Origin: Cellulosimicrobium cellulans
GTDB lineage: Bacteria > Actinomycetota > Actinomycetes > Actinomycetales > Cellulomonadaceae
Length of the DNA stretch: 64,000 nucleotides
Direction: 5' to 3'
NCBI RefSeq assembly: GCF_016921195.1
Contig: NZ_JAFGYF010000002.1
Coordinates: forward strand, 62,001 to 126,000
In this document: one piece after another, positions 29,317-38,060 of the stretch
How the letters are laid out: the number at the start of each line of letters is the position of its first letter
Position numbering within the stretch: the stretch's first letter is position 1
Translations under genes and position numbers: made by a program
Notes under the pieces: model-generated
Told to the model about the DNA's origin: nothing
What the model saw: the letters and a program-made list of their open reading frames with translations, nothing else
Database searches by the model: none

Positions 29317-30141
29317 TCAGGACGGGGCGATCCAGAGCGTCGCGGCGCCGACGGCGTGGCGGGAGGCGCGGTCGACCTCGCGCAGGGCGGTCGAGCGCTG
29401 GTCGGCCTGCCAGAGGTTGACGGACCCGCCGTCGTCGGCGGTCGCGAGGTCGACGATGGCGCGCAGCCGCACCGCCTGCGTCAGCACCTGGACGGCGCGC
29501 GGCGGCACGGACGCGGGGAGCTGCCAGGCGGGTGCTCCGCCCGAGCGGAGGTCCGCGATGGCCCCGGCGGCGTCGTCGCGCCAGCGCGCGACGTCGAGCT
29601 CGTCGAGGGCGCGCGTCGCGAGGAGCAGCGCGGTGCGCAGGTCGCGCTCGGCCTCCGCGAGCGACCCGACCGCGCCGAGCGCACGCGTGCTCCAGGGCCC
29701 TACCGAGGTCACGTGCCACGTGACGAGGTGGCCCGGCTCGAGGTCGCTCCCGAACTCCATGACCTCCGGTACGAGCGCCCACGACCCGGACGACGTCGTG
29801 ACGACGACGCACTCGCCCGCGTCGGTCGCGCGCGCCGCGGCCTCGGGCGGGACGCCGGCGACGTCGCCGGGGACCGGGGCGAGCGCGACGACTTCACGCA
29901 CGTCGCCGGCCCACGCACCGGCCAGGTCCTCCAGGCGGAGGTCGCCCAGCGCACCGGACACGACGTGCGGCTCGTCGTCGCGCTGCACCGCCCGGAGCAG
30001 GCGGGCCAGACCGTCGTCGTCGGCCAGGCGCGCGGCGCGCAGCCAGAGCGCGAGGAGCGCGCTGCGGGGGAGGGCGCCGGCGCTCGAGGCGGAGCCGGGG
30101 CCGGAGGCGCTGTGCGAGCCCTCGGGCGAGTGTGAGACCAC
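29317..30141 (-). CDS. Conserved actinobacterial-type protein of unknown function
   Basis: A 274-residue soluble protein I cannot assign. It has an Ala/Leu-rich N-terminal region with LLALWLRAARLADDDGLARL, a central beta-rich region with CVVVTTSSGSWALVPEV, and a helical C-terminal half. GTG 30141 lies nine bases after the TATAGG read on the minus strand (30151-30156), so transcription is probably near-leaderless. It diverges from the ABC ATPase and shares its -10 palindrome, hinting at joint expression. Confidence 0.75.
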   Translation of the reverse strand: MVSHSPEGSHSASGPGSASSAGALPRSALLALWLRAARLADDDGLARLLRAVQRDDEPHVVSGALGDLRLEDLAGAWAGDVREVVALAPVPGDVAGVPPEAAARATDAGECVVVTTSSGSWALVPEVMEFGSDLEPGHLVTWHVTSVGPWSTRALGAVGSLAEAERDLRTALLLATRALDELDVARWRDDAAGAIADLRSGGAPAWQLPASVPPRAVQVLTQAVRLRAIVDLATADDGGSVNLWQADQRSTALREVDRASRHAVGAATLWIAPS

Positions 30142-30150
30142 GACGGCCAA

Positions 30151-30158
30151 CCTATAGG
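30151..30158. promoter_or_regulatory. Palindromic -10 element serving two divergent genes
   Basis: CCTATAGG is its own reverse complement, so TATAGG reads as a -10 hexamer on both strands. The unknown gene starts nine bases away on the minus side (GTG 30141) and the ABC ATPase ten bases away on the plus side (ATG 30169). The near-equal distances suggest one symmetric element drives both near-leaderless transcripts. Confidence 0.65.
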
Positions 30159-30168
30159 GTCGGTGACC

Positions 30169-30957
30169 ATGAGCGCGGTTCTCGACCTGAAGGGCGTCAC
30201 CGTCCGACGTCACCCCAAGACCATCCTCGACGCGGTGGACTGGCAGGTGAACGAGGGCGAGCGGTGGGTCGTGCTGGGCCGCAACGGCGCCGGCAAGACG
30301 ACGCTGCTGCAGGTCGCGTCCGCGCGGATGCACCCCACGGCGGGCACCGCGGACATCCTGGGCGAGCGGCTGGGCCGCGTCGACGTCTTCGAGCTCCGGC
30401 CGCGCATCGGGCTCGCGTCCGCGGCGCTCGCCGAGCAGATCCCGGGCGACGAGACGGTGCGCGACGTCGTCCTCACGGCCGCCTACGGCGTCACGGGACG
30501 CTGGCGCGAGGAGTACGAGGAGTTCGACGCGGAGCGCGCGCGCGACCTGCTCGCCGCGTTCGGCGTCGACCACCTGGCGGACCGCCTGTTCGGCACCCTC
30601 TCGGAGGGCGAGCGCAAGCGCACCCAGATCGCGCGCTCCCTCATGACGGACCCGGAGCTCCTGCTCCTCGACGAGCCGGCCGCCGGACTGGACCTCGGTG
30701 GACGCGAGGAGCTCGTCGGTGCGCTGTCCGAGCTCGCGGGCGACCCGGCGTCCCCCGTGCTCGTGCTCGTCACCCACCACGTCGAGGAGATCCCGCCGGG
30801 GTTCACGCACCTGCTGCTGCTCAAGGACGGGGTGGTGCACAGTGCCGGGCCGGTCGAGGAGGTCCTCACGGCCGAGAACCTCAGCGACGCGTTCGGCATG
30901 CCGCTCCTCGTCGCGCACGGCGGTGGGCGCTGGATGGCGCGCGCCGCGCGCGTGTGA
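30169..30957 (+). CDS. ABC transporter ATP-binding protein without a membrane partner
   Basis: A 262-residue single ABC ATPase: Walker A GRNGAGKTT near 43-51, signature LSEGERKR near 147 (Glu in place of the second Gly of LSGGQ), Walker B LLLLDEPAAGLD near 165, and H-loop VTHHVEEIPPGFTH near 200. The LSEGE and EEIPPGFTH forms match the YlmA/ModF-like ATPases, which lack linked permeases and may act in processes other than transport. ATG 30169 is preferred; GTG 30163 is in frame. No permease lies nearby. Confidence 0.88.
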   Translation: MSAVLDLKGVTVRRHPKTILDAVDWQVNEGERWVVLGRNGAGKTTLLQVASARMHPTAGTADILGERLGRVDVFELRPRIGLASAALAEQIPGDETVRDVVLTAAYGVTGRWREEYEEFDAERARDLLAAFGVDHLADRLFGTLSEGERKRTQIARSLMTDPELLLLDEPAAGLDLGGREELVGALSELAGDPASPVLVLVTHHVEEIPPGFTHLLLLKDGVVHSAGPVEEVLTAENLSDAFGMPLLVAHGGGRWMARAARV

Positions 30958-31054
30958 CGCACCCGACCTCGAGCCGGTCCGCCGACAGGCGTGCACCGCG
31001 GGCGGAAATTCGGTAAAGTACACGTAAAGCGCGCACGTGGGATCGGGGGTCGAG

Positions 31055-31507
31055 ATGGACTGGCTGTGGTGGGTCGGAGCGGCGCTGCTCCTCGGTCTCG
31101 TGGAGATCATCTCGCTCGACCTCGTGCTCATCATGCTGGCCGGCGGCTCGCTCGCCGCGGCGGGCGTGAACGCGGCCGGAGGGCCGCTCTGGCTCCAGAT
31201 CGTCACGTTCGCGGTCGTGAGCGTCATCCTGCTCCTCACGCTGCGGCCGTGGCTCCTGCGGCACCTGCGCTCGCGGGTCCCGCTCACCGAGACGAACGTC
31301 GCGGCCCACGTCGGGCGGACGGCGCTCGCCGTGGACCGCGTGAGCGAGTTCGGGGGCCGCGTGAAGCTCGTCGGCGAGGTCTGGACCGCCCGGACCGAGC
31401 CCGACGCTCCCCAGATCCCCGTGGGGACGGAGGTGCGCGTCGTGCGGATCGACGGCGCGACCGCCGTCGTCGCGCCGCTGCCCGCGCAGCACCCGACCGG
31501 GTCGTGA
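31055..31507 (+). CDS. NfeD family membrane protein
   Basis: A 150-residue protein with about three membrane segments in residues 3-70 and a small soluble beta-barrel (OB-fold) about 85-145 with VGRTALAV and VGTEVRVVRIDG. NfeD proteins work with SPFH/stomatin proteins in membrane organisation, and an SPFH gene follows 65 bases later. It is the short form without a serine protease domain. A TAAAGT hexamer at 31013-31018 may be its -10. Confidence 0.9.
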   Translation: MDWLWWVGAALLLGLVEIISLDLVLIMLAGGSLAAAGVNAAGGPLWLQIVTFAVVSVILLLTLRPWLLRHLRSRVPLTETNVAAHVGRTALAVDRVSEFGGRVKLVGEVWTARTEPDAPQIPVGTEVRVVRIDGATAVVAPLPAQHPTGS

Positions 31508-31572
31508 CCGACCGGCACGACCCGCACCGCGCCGCCGGGCGACCGGTCGCGCCGACGACCAGGAGGTAGTCG

Positions 31573-32886
31573 ATGAACGACCCCAGTCCCGGAACGATCC
31601 TCGCGTACATCGTCCTCGCGCTGATCCTGATCTTCGTGGTGGTCGCGCTCGTCAAGGCGGTGCGCATCGTGCCGCAGGCGGTCGCGATCATCGTCGAGCG
31701 CCTGGGCCGGTACTCGCGCACGCTCGAGCCGGGCCTGCACCTGCTGGTGCCGTTCATCGACCGCGTCCGCGCGTCGGTCGACCTGCGCGAGCAGGTCGTC
31801 TCGTTCCCGCCGCAACCGGTGATCACGTCGGACAACCTCGTCGTCAGCATCGACACGGTGATCTACTTCCAGGTCACGGAGCCCAAGTCGGCGGTCTACG
31901 AGATCGCGAACTACATCACGGCGATCGAGCAGCTCACCGTCACGACGCTTCGTAACGTCATCGGCTCGATGGACCTCGAGCAGACGCTCACGAGCCGCGA
32001 CCAGATCAACGGCCAGCTCCGCGGCGTCCTCGACGAGGCGACCGGTCGCTGGGGCATCCGCGTCAACCGGGTGGAGCTCAAGTCGATCGACCCGCCGCCC
32101 AGCGTGCAGGGCTCGATGGAGCAGCAGATGCGCGCCGAGCGTGACCGCCGTGCGGCCATCCTCACCGCGGAGGGCGTCAAGCAGTCGCAGATCCTCACGG
32201 CCGAGGGTGAGAAGCAGGCCGCGATCCTCCGGGCTGAGGGTGACGCACAGTCGAAGATCCTCACGGCGGAGGGCGAGGCGCGCGCGATCCTCCAGGTGTT
32301 CGACGCCATCCACGAGGGCGACGCCGACCCGAAGCTGCTCGCGTACCAGTACCTGCAGATGCTCCCGCAGATCGCGAACGGCAGCGCCAGCAAGCTGTGG
32401 GTCGTGCCGACGGAGTTCACCGCCGCGCTCGGGTCCATCGCCAAGGGGTTCGGCGGCGTGCCGGGGATCGACGGCGGGGGAGTGCCGGGCGCGACGCCCG
32501 CCCAGGACGCGGAGGCGGCCGAGGCGAGCGCCGAGGCGCGGCGCGAGCGTGAGCGCGACCGTGTGAAGTTCGGCGTGCCGTCGCTCACCGACCCGTCGGA
32601 GGCGCTGGCCGAGGCGCGGCGGCAGGCCGAGGCGGCCACCGCGGACGCGACGAGCGCGGGGACGCGCTCGGGCCTTCCCTTCGATCCGCAGACCGAGCGC
32701 GGCCAGCACCCCGGCGGCGCCGGCGAGCACCGCGCAGGACCTCCGGAGCCAGGCGCGGCCACGCCGCGTCCGCTGGGCGGCCCGTCGCAGTACGCGCCGC
32801 CCCCGCAGCCGATCGTGGAGGACGTCCCGGCGACGGACGAGCCGCCCGCCGACGAGCCGCCGCCGTCGTTCCCGCCGCAGCGCTGA
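31573..32886 (+). CDS. SPFH/band 7 (paraslipin-like) membrane protein
   Basis: A 437-residue protein with an N-terminal membrane anchor (about 8-28), an SPFH domain (about 30-190) starting VPQAVAIIVERLGRYSRTLE, then a helical region with four near-repeats of the form ILTAEGEKQAA (about 196-239), then a Pro/Ala-rich C-terminal tail. SPFH proteins oligomerise into membrane scaffolds. AGGAGGT seven bases before ATG 31573 sets the start. It pairs with NfeD upstream, the usual arrangement. The long proline-rich tail (about 330-437) is not part of the conserved family. Confidence 0.93.
   Translation: MNDPSPGTILAYIVLALILIFVVVALVKAVRIVPQAVAIIVERLGRYSRTLEPGLHLLVPFIDRVRASVDLREQVVSFPPQPVITSDNLVVSIDTVIYFQVTEPKSAVYEIANYITAIEQLTVTTLRNVIGSMDLEQTLTSRDQINGQLRGVLDEATGRWGIRVNRVELKSIDPPPSVQGSMEQQMRAERDRRAAILTAEGVKQSQILTAEGEKQAAILRAEGDAQSKILTAEGEARAILQVFDAIHEGDADPKLLAYQYLQMLPQIANGSASKLWVVPTEFTAALGSIAKGFGGVPGIDGGGVPGATPAQDAEAAEASAEARRERERDRVKFGVPSLTDPSEALAEARRQAEAATADATSAGTRSGLPFDPQTERGQHPGGAGEHRAGPPEPGAATPRPLGGPSQYAPPPQPIVEDVPATDEPPADEPPPSFPPQR
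32158..32292 (+). repeat. Four tandem 11-residue-type coding repeats in the SPFH gene
   Basis: Four copies of a segment encoding ILxAEGxxQxx follow one another (unit 33 bases, last copy 30 bases). They form the heptad-like amphipathic helix that mediates SPFH oligomerisation. The third copy has Arg in place of Thr. The copies are not identical at the DNA level, so the repeat is old. Confidence 0.7.
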
Positions 32887-32983
32887 CACGGGCGGCCGGC
32901 ACCGCCCGCTCGGCGCCACCGCGCTGGCGCCTACGTCGTCATCACGGTGCGCGCCCTCGCGTCCGATGCCCGACCGCCTCCGC

Positions 32984-33015
32984 AGAGCCCCGCCCCGTCC
33001 CGGGAGCGGGGCTCT
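32984..33015. terminator. Terminator hairpin after the SPFH gene
   Basis: AGAGCCCCGC (32984-32993) pairs with GCGGGGCTCT (33006-33015) around a 12-base loop that can itself pair further. It lies 98 bases after the SPFH stop and before the TetR promoter, insulating the two. Confidence 0.75.
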
Positions 33016-33071
33016 CGCGCGTCATGGATCGGGCGTCCCGGGTTCGTTCGCCGTGAGCGGACCGCCTATGC

Positions 33072-33087
33072 GAGTGAGTGCTCACTC
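33072..33087. promoter_or_regulatory. TetR-type operator palindrome
   Basis: GAGTGAG (33072-33078) and CTCACTC (33081-33087) are exact inverted repeats around TG. The site lies directly upstream of the -10 TAGCAT (33091-33096) of the TetR gene, inside the expected -35 to -10 interval, so binding would block transcription. The related TGAGTGAGCACTCACT form is common for TetR regulators of drug exporters, so autoregulation is likely. Confidence 0.75.
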
Positions 33088-33103
33088 ATTTAGCATCGAG
33101 GTC

Positions 33104-33871
33104 GTGACCCCGGTCTCCGTCCCGCCCGACGCGCCGCCCGACGCCGCCTCCGGCGCGCCCGCTTCCGAACGCACACGCGCGCGCCCCTTGTCGCGCGAGG
33201 AACGTCGCGACGCGATCGCCGCCGCGACGATCCCTCTGCTCGTCGAGCACGGCGCGGCCGTGACGACTCGCCAGATCGCCGATGCCGCGGGCGTCGCGGA
33301 GGGCACGCTGTTCCGCGCGTTCGCGGACAAGGACGAGATCCTGCACGCCGCCGTCGTGCGCTCGCTCGACCCTGCGCCTGCGGTCGCGGCGATCGGCCTG
33401 CTCCCGGACGACGACGGGCTGCGCCCGCTCGTGGTGAGCATCGTCGAGTTCCTGCTCGAGGCGCAGCGGGTCGGGATGCGGATCTTCGCCGCAGCGCACC
33501 AGGTGCTCGATCCGCACCGCCACACCGGCGGGCGGGGTCCGGGTCCGCACGACGTGGGACCCGACCGCGCGGCGGGCGACGGCGCCGAGACCGTGCGTCG
33601 GATGCGGGCCGGCCCGGACGCACGCCGGACGGGCCTCGACGCGCGCGAGCGCTCCGCGCGCGAGATCGTCGGCGCGATCGAGCGCAAGCTCACCGCGCAC
33701 GGCGAGGAGCTGCGCGTGGAGCCCGGACTCGCGGCCCGCGCCGTCTTCTCGCTCGTCTTCGGAAACGCCTTGCCGCACCTCGCGGGCGGTGACAGGCTCG
33801 ACGCCGTGCAGCTCGCCGACCTGATCCTGGGCGGCATCGGAGCGGACGTCACGACCGACCCCTCGCCCTGA
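33104..33871 (+). CDS. TetR family transcriptional regulator
   Basis: A 255-residue regulator. An N-terminal Pro/Ala-rich stretch of about 35 residues precedes the helix-turn-helix (about 35-85) with TTRQIADAAGVAEGTLFRAF. The C-terminal ligand-binding half includes an unusual His/Pro/Gly-rich loop (about 140-170). GTG 33104 follows TAGCAT by seven bases (leaderless). The gene lies just upstream of a two-gene ABC exporter on the same strand, so it probably represses that exporter and itself through the operator at 33072-33087. Confidence 0.92.
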   Translation: MTPVSVPPDAPPDAASGAPASERTRARPLSREERRDAIAAATIPLLVEHGAAVTTRQIADAAGVAEGTLFRAFADKDEILHAAVVRSLDPAPAVAAIGLLPDDDGLRPLVVSIVEFLLEAQRVGMRIFAAAHQVLDPHRHTGGRGPGPHDVGPDRAAGDGAETVRRMRAGPDARRTGLDARERSAREIVGAIERKLTAHGEELRVEPGLAARAVFSLVFGNALPHLAGGDRLDAVQLADLILGGIGADVTTDPSP

Positions 33872-33994
33872 CGGGCCCCCACCACGTCCCGCGGCAGCCC
33901 TCGCCCGGCTCCGTCCCCGGGTCGAGCCCTGCCCTACCCGGAGCGTCCACGGCCCGACCGCCCGACCCACAGCCCCCACCCGGACAGGAACCCC

Positions 33995-35728
33995 ATGCTC
34001 GTCAGCCTCTTGCGGACGCGGTTGCGTCCCTACCTGACACCGATCCTCATCCTTCTCGTGCTCCAGCTCCTCGCGACGCTCGCGTCGCTGTATCTGCCGA
34101 GCCTCAACGCCGACATCATCGACCAGGGCGTCACGCAGGGCGACACCGCCTACATCATGCGCACGGGCGGGCTCATGCTCCTCGTGAGCCTCGGGCAGGT
34201 CGTGTGCGCGGTCGCCGCCGTCTACTTCGGCGCGCGGGTCGCCATGTCGTTCGGCCGCGACGTCCGCGCCGGGCTGTTCACCAACGTGCAGCGCTTCTCG
34301 GCGCAGGAGATGGGCCAGTTCGGCGCGCCGTCCCTCATCACGCGCACGACGAACGACGTGCAGCAGGTGCAGATGCTCGTGCTGCTGTCGCTGACCATCA
34401 TGGTCATGGCGCCGATCATGCTCGTCGGCGGCGTGGTGATGGCGCTCCAGGAGAACGTCGAGCTCTCCGCCCTGCTGCTCGTCATCGTCCCGGTGCTCGG
34501 CGTGAGCGTCGGGCTCATCATCTGGCGGATGGTCCCGTACTTCCGGCAGATGCAGAAGAAGATCGACGGCATCAACGCCGTCCTGCGCGAGCAGATCACC
34601 GGCATCCGCGTCATCCGGGCCTTCGTGCGCGAGCGCCGCGAGGCCGAGCGGTTCGACGTCGCGAACGACGCGCTGTTCGACGTCTCGCTCAAGGCGGGCA
34701 AGCTCATGGCGCTCATGTTCCCGACCGTGATGCTCGTCATGAACGCGTCGAGCATCGCGGTGCTCTGGTTCGGCGGGCGTCAGATCGACGCGGGCGACAT
34801 GGAGGTCGGCGCGCTCACGGCGTTCCTGTCCTACCTCATGTACATCCTCATGGCCGTGATGATGTCGACGATGATGTTCATGATGGTGCCGCGCGCCGCG
34901 GTCTCCGCCGAGCGCATCACGGACGTCCTGCGCACGTCCGCCACGGTCGTCGAGCCGGAGCGGCCCGTGGCGCTCACCTCGCGCACCGGGCGCGTCGAGC
35001 TCGACGGCGTCGAGTTCCGTTACCCGGGCGCCGAGGACCCGGTGCTCCACGACGTGTCGTTCGTGGCCGAGCCCGGGCGGACGACGGCGATCATCGGCTC
35101 GACCGGCGCCGGCAAGACGACGCTGCTCAACCTGGTGCCGCGGCTGTTCGACGTCACGGGCGGGTCCGTGCGCATCGACGGGACCGACGTGCGCGACCTC
35201 ACGGGCGCGGACCTCGGCTCGCTCCTGGGCCTCGTGCCCCAGAAGGCGTACCTGTTCTCGGGGACCGTCGCGGACAACCTGCGCTACGGCCGGCCCGACG
35301 CGACCGAGGAGCAGATGTGGGAGGCGCTCGACGTCGCGCAGGCGCGCGACTTCGTCGAGGCGCTCGACGGCGGGCTCGACGCGCCCGTCGCGCAGGGCGG
35401 GACGAACTTCTCCGGCGGCCAGCGGCAGCGGCTCGCCATCGCCCGGGCGATCGTCCGCGACCCCGCGGTCTACCTGTTCGACGACTCGTTCTCCGCGCTC
35501 GACTACGCGACCGACGCGCGCCTGCGCGCGGCGCTCGCGCCCCGCACCCGGCACTCCACGGTGATCGTCGTCGCGCAGCGCGTCGCGACGATCCGCGGGG
35601 CCGACCAGATCCTCGTGCTCGACCACGGCCGCATCGTCGGTCGCGGCACGCACGCCGAGCTCCTCGAGTCCAACGAGACCTACCAGGAGATCGTCTACTC
35701 CCAGCTCTCGATCGAGGAGGCAGCATGA
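33995..35728 (+). CDS. Heterodimeric ABC exporter subunit with degenerate ATP site
   Basis: A 577-residue half-transporter: six membrane helices (about 15-310), then an ATPase domain (about 335-577). Walker A is GSTGAGKTT, the signature NFSGGQRQR is consensus, but the catalytic Glu after Walker B is Asp (YLFDDSFSALD) and the switch His is Gln (VVAQRVATI). With its partner it forms an asymmetric exporter like BmrCD or TmrAB: this subunit gives the degenerate site's Walker motifs and the good site's signature. Substrates are probably drugs or lipids. Its stop overlaps the partner's ATG. Confidence 0.93.
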   Translation: MLVSLLRTRLRPYLTPILILLVLQLLATLASLYLPSLNADIIDQGVTQGDTAYIMRTGGLMLLVSLGQVVCAVAAVYFGARVAMSFGRDVRAGLFTNVQRFSAQEMGQFGAPSLITRTTNDVQQVQMLVLLSLTIMVMAPIMLVGGVVMALQENVELSALLLVIVPVLGVSVGLIIWRMVPYFRQMQKKIDGINAVLREQITGIRVIRAFVRERREAERFDVANDALFDVSLKAGKLMALMFPTVMLVMNASSIAVLWFGGRQIDAGDMEVGALTAFLSYLMYILMAVMMSTMMFMMVPRAAVSAERITDVLRTSATVVEPERPVALTSRTGRVELDGVEFRYPGAEDPVLHDVSFVAEPGRTTAIIGSTGAGKTTLLNLVPRLFDVTGGSVRIDGTDVRDLTGADLGSLLGLVPQKAYLFSGTVADNLRYGRPDATEEQMWEALDVAQARDFVEALDGGLDAPVAQGGTNFSGGQRQRLAIARAIVRDPAVYLFDDSFSALDYATDARLRAALAPRTRHSTVIVVAQRVATIRGADQILVLDHGRIVGRGTHAELLESNETYQEIVYSQLSIEEAA

Positions 35729-37848
35729 GCGGCGAGCAGGACGCCCCGCGCACGCCCGCGCCGTCGGGCCCGGTCGGCCCCGCAGCCGATTCCGCACCCG
35801 GCGCCGGCGCGCCCGTCGCGAAGAGCGACGTGGCGTCGACGCGCCTGGCCGGCCGGCCCCGTGGCGGTGGCCCCGGCCCCATGGGCGGCATGGGCGTGCC
35901 CGGCGAGAAGGCGCTCGACTTCAAGGGCTCGCTGCGCCGGTTCGCCGCGTCGCTGCGGCCCGAGCGGGTGCCGATCGTCGCCGTCGTGATCCTCGGCGTG
36001 GTGTCCGTGGCGCTCGCGGTCGCCGGCCCCAAGCTCCTGGGCAACGCGACGAACATCATCTTCGCGGGCGTGGTCGGCTCGCAGCTCCCGGCGGGTGTCA
36101 CGCAGGCGCAGGCCGTCGACGCGCTCCGGGCGCAGGGCCAGGACCAGATCGCGGACCTCGTCTCGGGTGTCCCCGGCCTGGTCCCGGGCGAGGGCATCGA
36201 CTTCACGGCGCTCGCGACCGTGCTCGCGTGGGTGCTCGCGGTCTACGTCGGCTCGTTCCTGTTCGGGTGGCTGCAGGGGCGTATCACGGCGATCGTCGTG
36301 CAGCGCACCGTCTACCGGCTGCGCGGTGAGGTGCAGGCCAAGCTCGGGCGCCTCCCGCTGTCGTACTTCGACCGCAACCAGCGCGGCGAGATCCTCTCGC
36401 GCGTGACGAACGACATCGACAACATCTCCCAGACGCTCACCCAGACGCTCTCCCAGCTCGTGACGTCGGTGCTCACCGTCGTCGGCGTGCTCGGGGTCAT
36501 GTTCTGGATCTCGCCGCTGCTCGCGGTCGTCGCGCTCGTGACGGTGCCGCTGTCCGTGCTCGTCACGGCGCAGATCGCCAAGCGCTCCCAGCCGCAGTTC
36601 ATCCAGCAGTGGGCGGCCACGGGACGCCTCAACGCCCACATCGAGGAGATGTACACCGGGCATACGCTGGTCAAGGTCTACGGCCACCAGCAGGCCGCGA
36701 TCGACGACTTCGAGCGCGAGAACGCGGCCCTGTACGACGCGAGCTTCAAGGCGCAGTTCATCTCCGGCACCATCCAGCCGGCGATGGGCTTCATCGCGAA
36801 CCTCAACTACGTGATCGTCGCGGTCGTCGGCGGTCTGCGCGTGGCGTCGGGCACCATGACGCTCGGCGACGTGCAGGCGTTCATCCAGTACTCGCGCCAG
36901 TTCACGCAGCCCATCACGCAGATCGCCTCGATGATGAACCTGCTCCAGTCGGGCGTCGCGTCGGCCGAGCGCGTCTACGACCTGCTCGACGCCGAGGAGC
37001 AGACGCCCGACCCGTCGCCCGCCGCGACGGTCGAGCCCGTGCGCGGGCGCGTCGCGTTCGAGGACGTCTCGTTCTCCTACAGCCCCGACACCCCGCTCAT
37101 CGAGCACCTCGACCTCGTCGTCGAGCCCGGCCAGACGATCGCGATCGTCGGGCCGACGGGCGCGGGCAAGACCACGCTCGTCAACCTGCTCATGCGGTTC
37201 TACGACGTCGACTCGGGCCGGATCACGCTCGACGGCGTGGACACGCGCGACATGACGCGCGACGACCTGCGCTCCGACATCGGGATGGTCCTGCAGGACA
37301 CGTGGCTGTTCCAGGGCACGATCGAGGAGAACCTGCGCTACGGCGTGCGCGACGGGCGCGACGTGGGCGAGGAGGAGTTCCTGGCGGCGACGCGCGCGAC
37401 CCACGTCGACCCGTTCGTGCGCACCCTGCCCGACGGGTACGCGACCGTGATCGACGACGAGGGTTCGAGCGTGAGCGCGGGGGAGAAGCAGCTCCTCACG
37501 ATCGCGCGCGCGTTCCTCGCCGACCCGGCGATCCTCGTGCTCGACGAGGCGACGAGCTCGGTCGACACGCGTACCGAGGTGCTGGTCCAGCAGGCGATGA
37601 ACGCGCTGCGCGAGGGGCGCACGTCGTTCGTCATCGCGCACCGCCTGTCGACGATCCGCGACGCCGACACGATCCTCGTCATGGAGCACGGCTCGATCGT
37701 CGAGCAGGGCTCGCACGACGAGCTGCTCGCGGCGGGAGGCGCGTACGCGCGGCTGTACGAGAGCCAGTTCGCGGCACCCGTCGGTGCCGAGGCGCAGGAC
37801 CCGGTGGACGCCGCCGCGGCGCCTGCGGAGCGGCCGGTGGGCCGCTGA
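35725..37848 (+). CDS. Heterodimeric ABC exporter subunit with catalytic ATP site
   Basis: A 707-residue half-transporter starting in an ATGA overlap with its partner. An unusual Pro/Gly/Ala-rich cytoplasmic N-terminus (about 1-65) precedes six membrane helices (about 85-435, with an extra external loop of roughly 60 residues between helices one and two), then the ATPase domain (about 450-690). Walker A GPTGAGKTT, catalytic Glu in LVLDEATSSVD and switch His in VIAHRLSTI are intact, whereas the signature is SVSAGEKQL instead of LSGGQ. This is the exact complement of the partner's changes, so the pair has one working and one degenerate site. Confidence 0.93.
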   Translation: MSGEQDAPRTPAPSGPVGPAADSAPGAGAPVAKSDVASTRLAGRPRGGGPGPMGGMGVPGEKALDFKGSLRRFAASLRPERVPIVAVVILGVVSVALAVAGPKLLGNATNIIFAGVVGSQLPAGVTQAQAVDALRAQGQDQIADLVSGVPGLVPGEGIDFTALATVLAWVLAVYVGSFLFGWLQGRITAIVVQRTVYRLRGEVQAKLGRLPLSYFDRNQRGEILSRVTNDIDNISQTLTQTLSQLVTSVLTVVGVLGVMFWISPLLAVVALVTVPLSVLVTAQIAKRSQPQFIQQWAATGRLNAHIEEMYTGHTLVKVYGHQQAAIDDFERENAALYDASFKAQFISGTIQPAMGFIANLNYVIVAVVGGLRVASGTMTLGDVQAFIQYSRQFTQPITQIASMMNLLQSGVASAERVYDLLDAEEQTPDPSPAATVEPVRGRVAFEDVSFSYSPDTPLIEHLDLVVEPGQTIAIVGPTGAGKTTLVNLLMRFYDVDSGRITLDGVDTRDMTRDDLRSDIGMVLQDTWLFQGTIEENLRYGVRDGRDVGEEEFLAATRATHVDPFVRTLPDGYATVIDDEGSSVSAGEKQLLTIARAFLADPAILVLDEATSSVDTRTEVLVQQAMNALREGRTSFVIAHRLSTIRDADTILVMEHGSIVEQGSHDELLAAGGAYARLYESQFAAPVGAEAQDPVDAAAAPAERPVGR

Positions 37849-37861
37849 CACGGCTCGGCCT

Positions 37862-37890
37862 GCGCCGGTCCACCGAGGGTGGACCGGCGC
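37862..37890. terminator. Terminator after the ABC exporter operon
   Basis: A 13-base perfect stem (37862-37874 with 37878-37890) and a GAG loop lie 14 bases after the exporter stop and 22 bases before the end of the convergent small gene; it likely works in both directions. Confidence 0.85.
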
Positions 37891-37911
37891 GGGCGAGCTG
37901 GGTGGTCGTCG

Positions 37912-38027
37912 TCAGCCGCAGGTGCAGCGTCGCTCGGGCGGCACCTCGGCCATGACCTCGTCGGCGTGCATGCCGCAGCCGGTCCAGGTCTCTTGCCGCA
38001 CGTGCGGCACGGTGCGGGACTGCACAT
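37912..38027 (-). pseudogene. Small Cys-rich protein, split by a one-base frameshift
   Basis: From ATG 38027, with GGAG seven bases upstream, the frame gives MCSPAPCRTCGK and then leaves the family pattern. The expected continuation ETWTGCGMHADEVMAEVPP followed by ERRCTCG is in another frame and ends at 37912. The total is 116 bases, one short of 39 codons. Restoring one base near 37988-37994 gives a roughly 38-residue protein of a small actinobacterial family with a C-x2-CGK...TWxGCGxH pattern, probably zinc-binding and of unknown function. Assembly error is as likely as real decay. Confidence 0.6.
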
Positions 38028-38060
38028 GGTGTCTCTCCTCGGGTGCTGGCTGCTCGGGCG

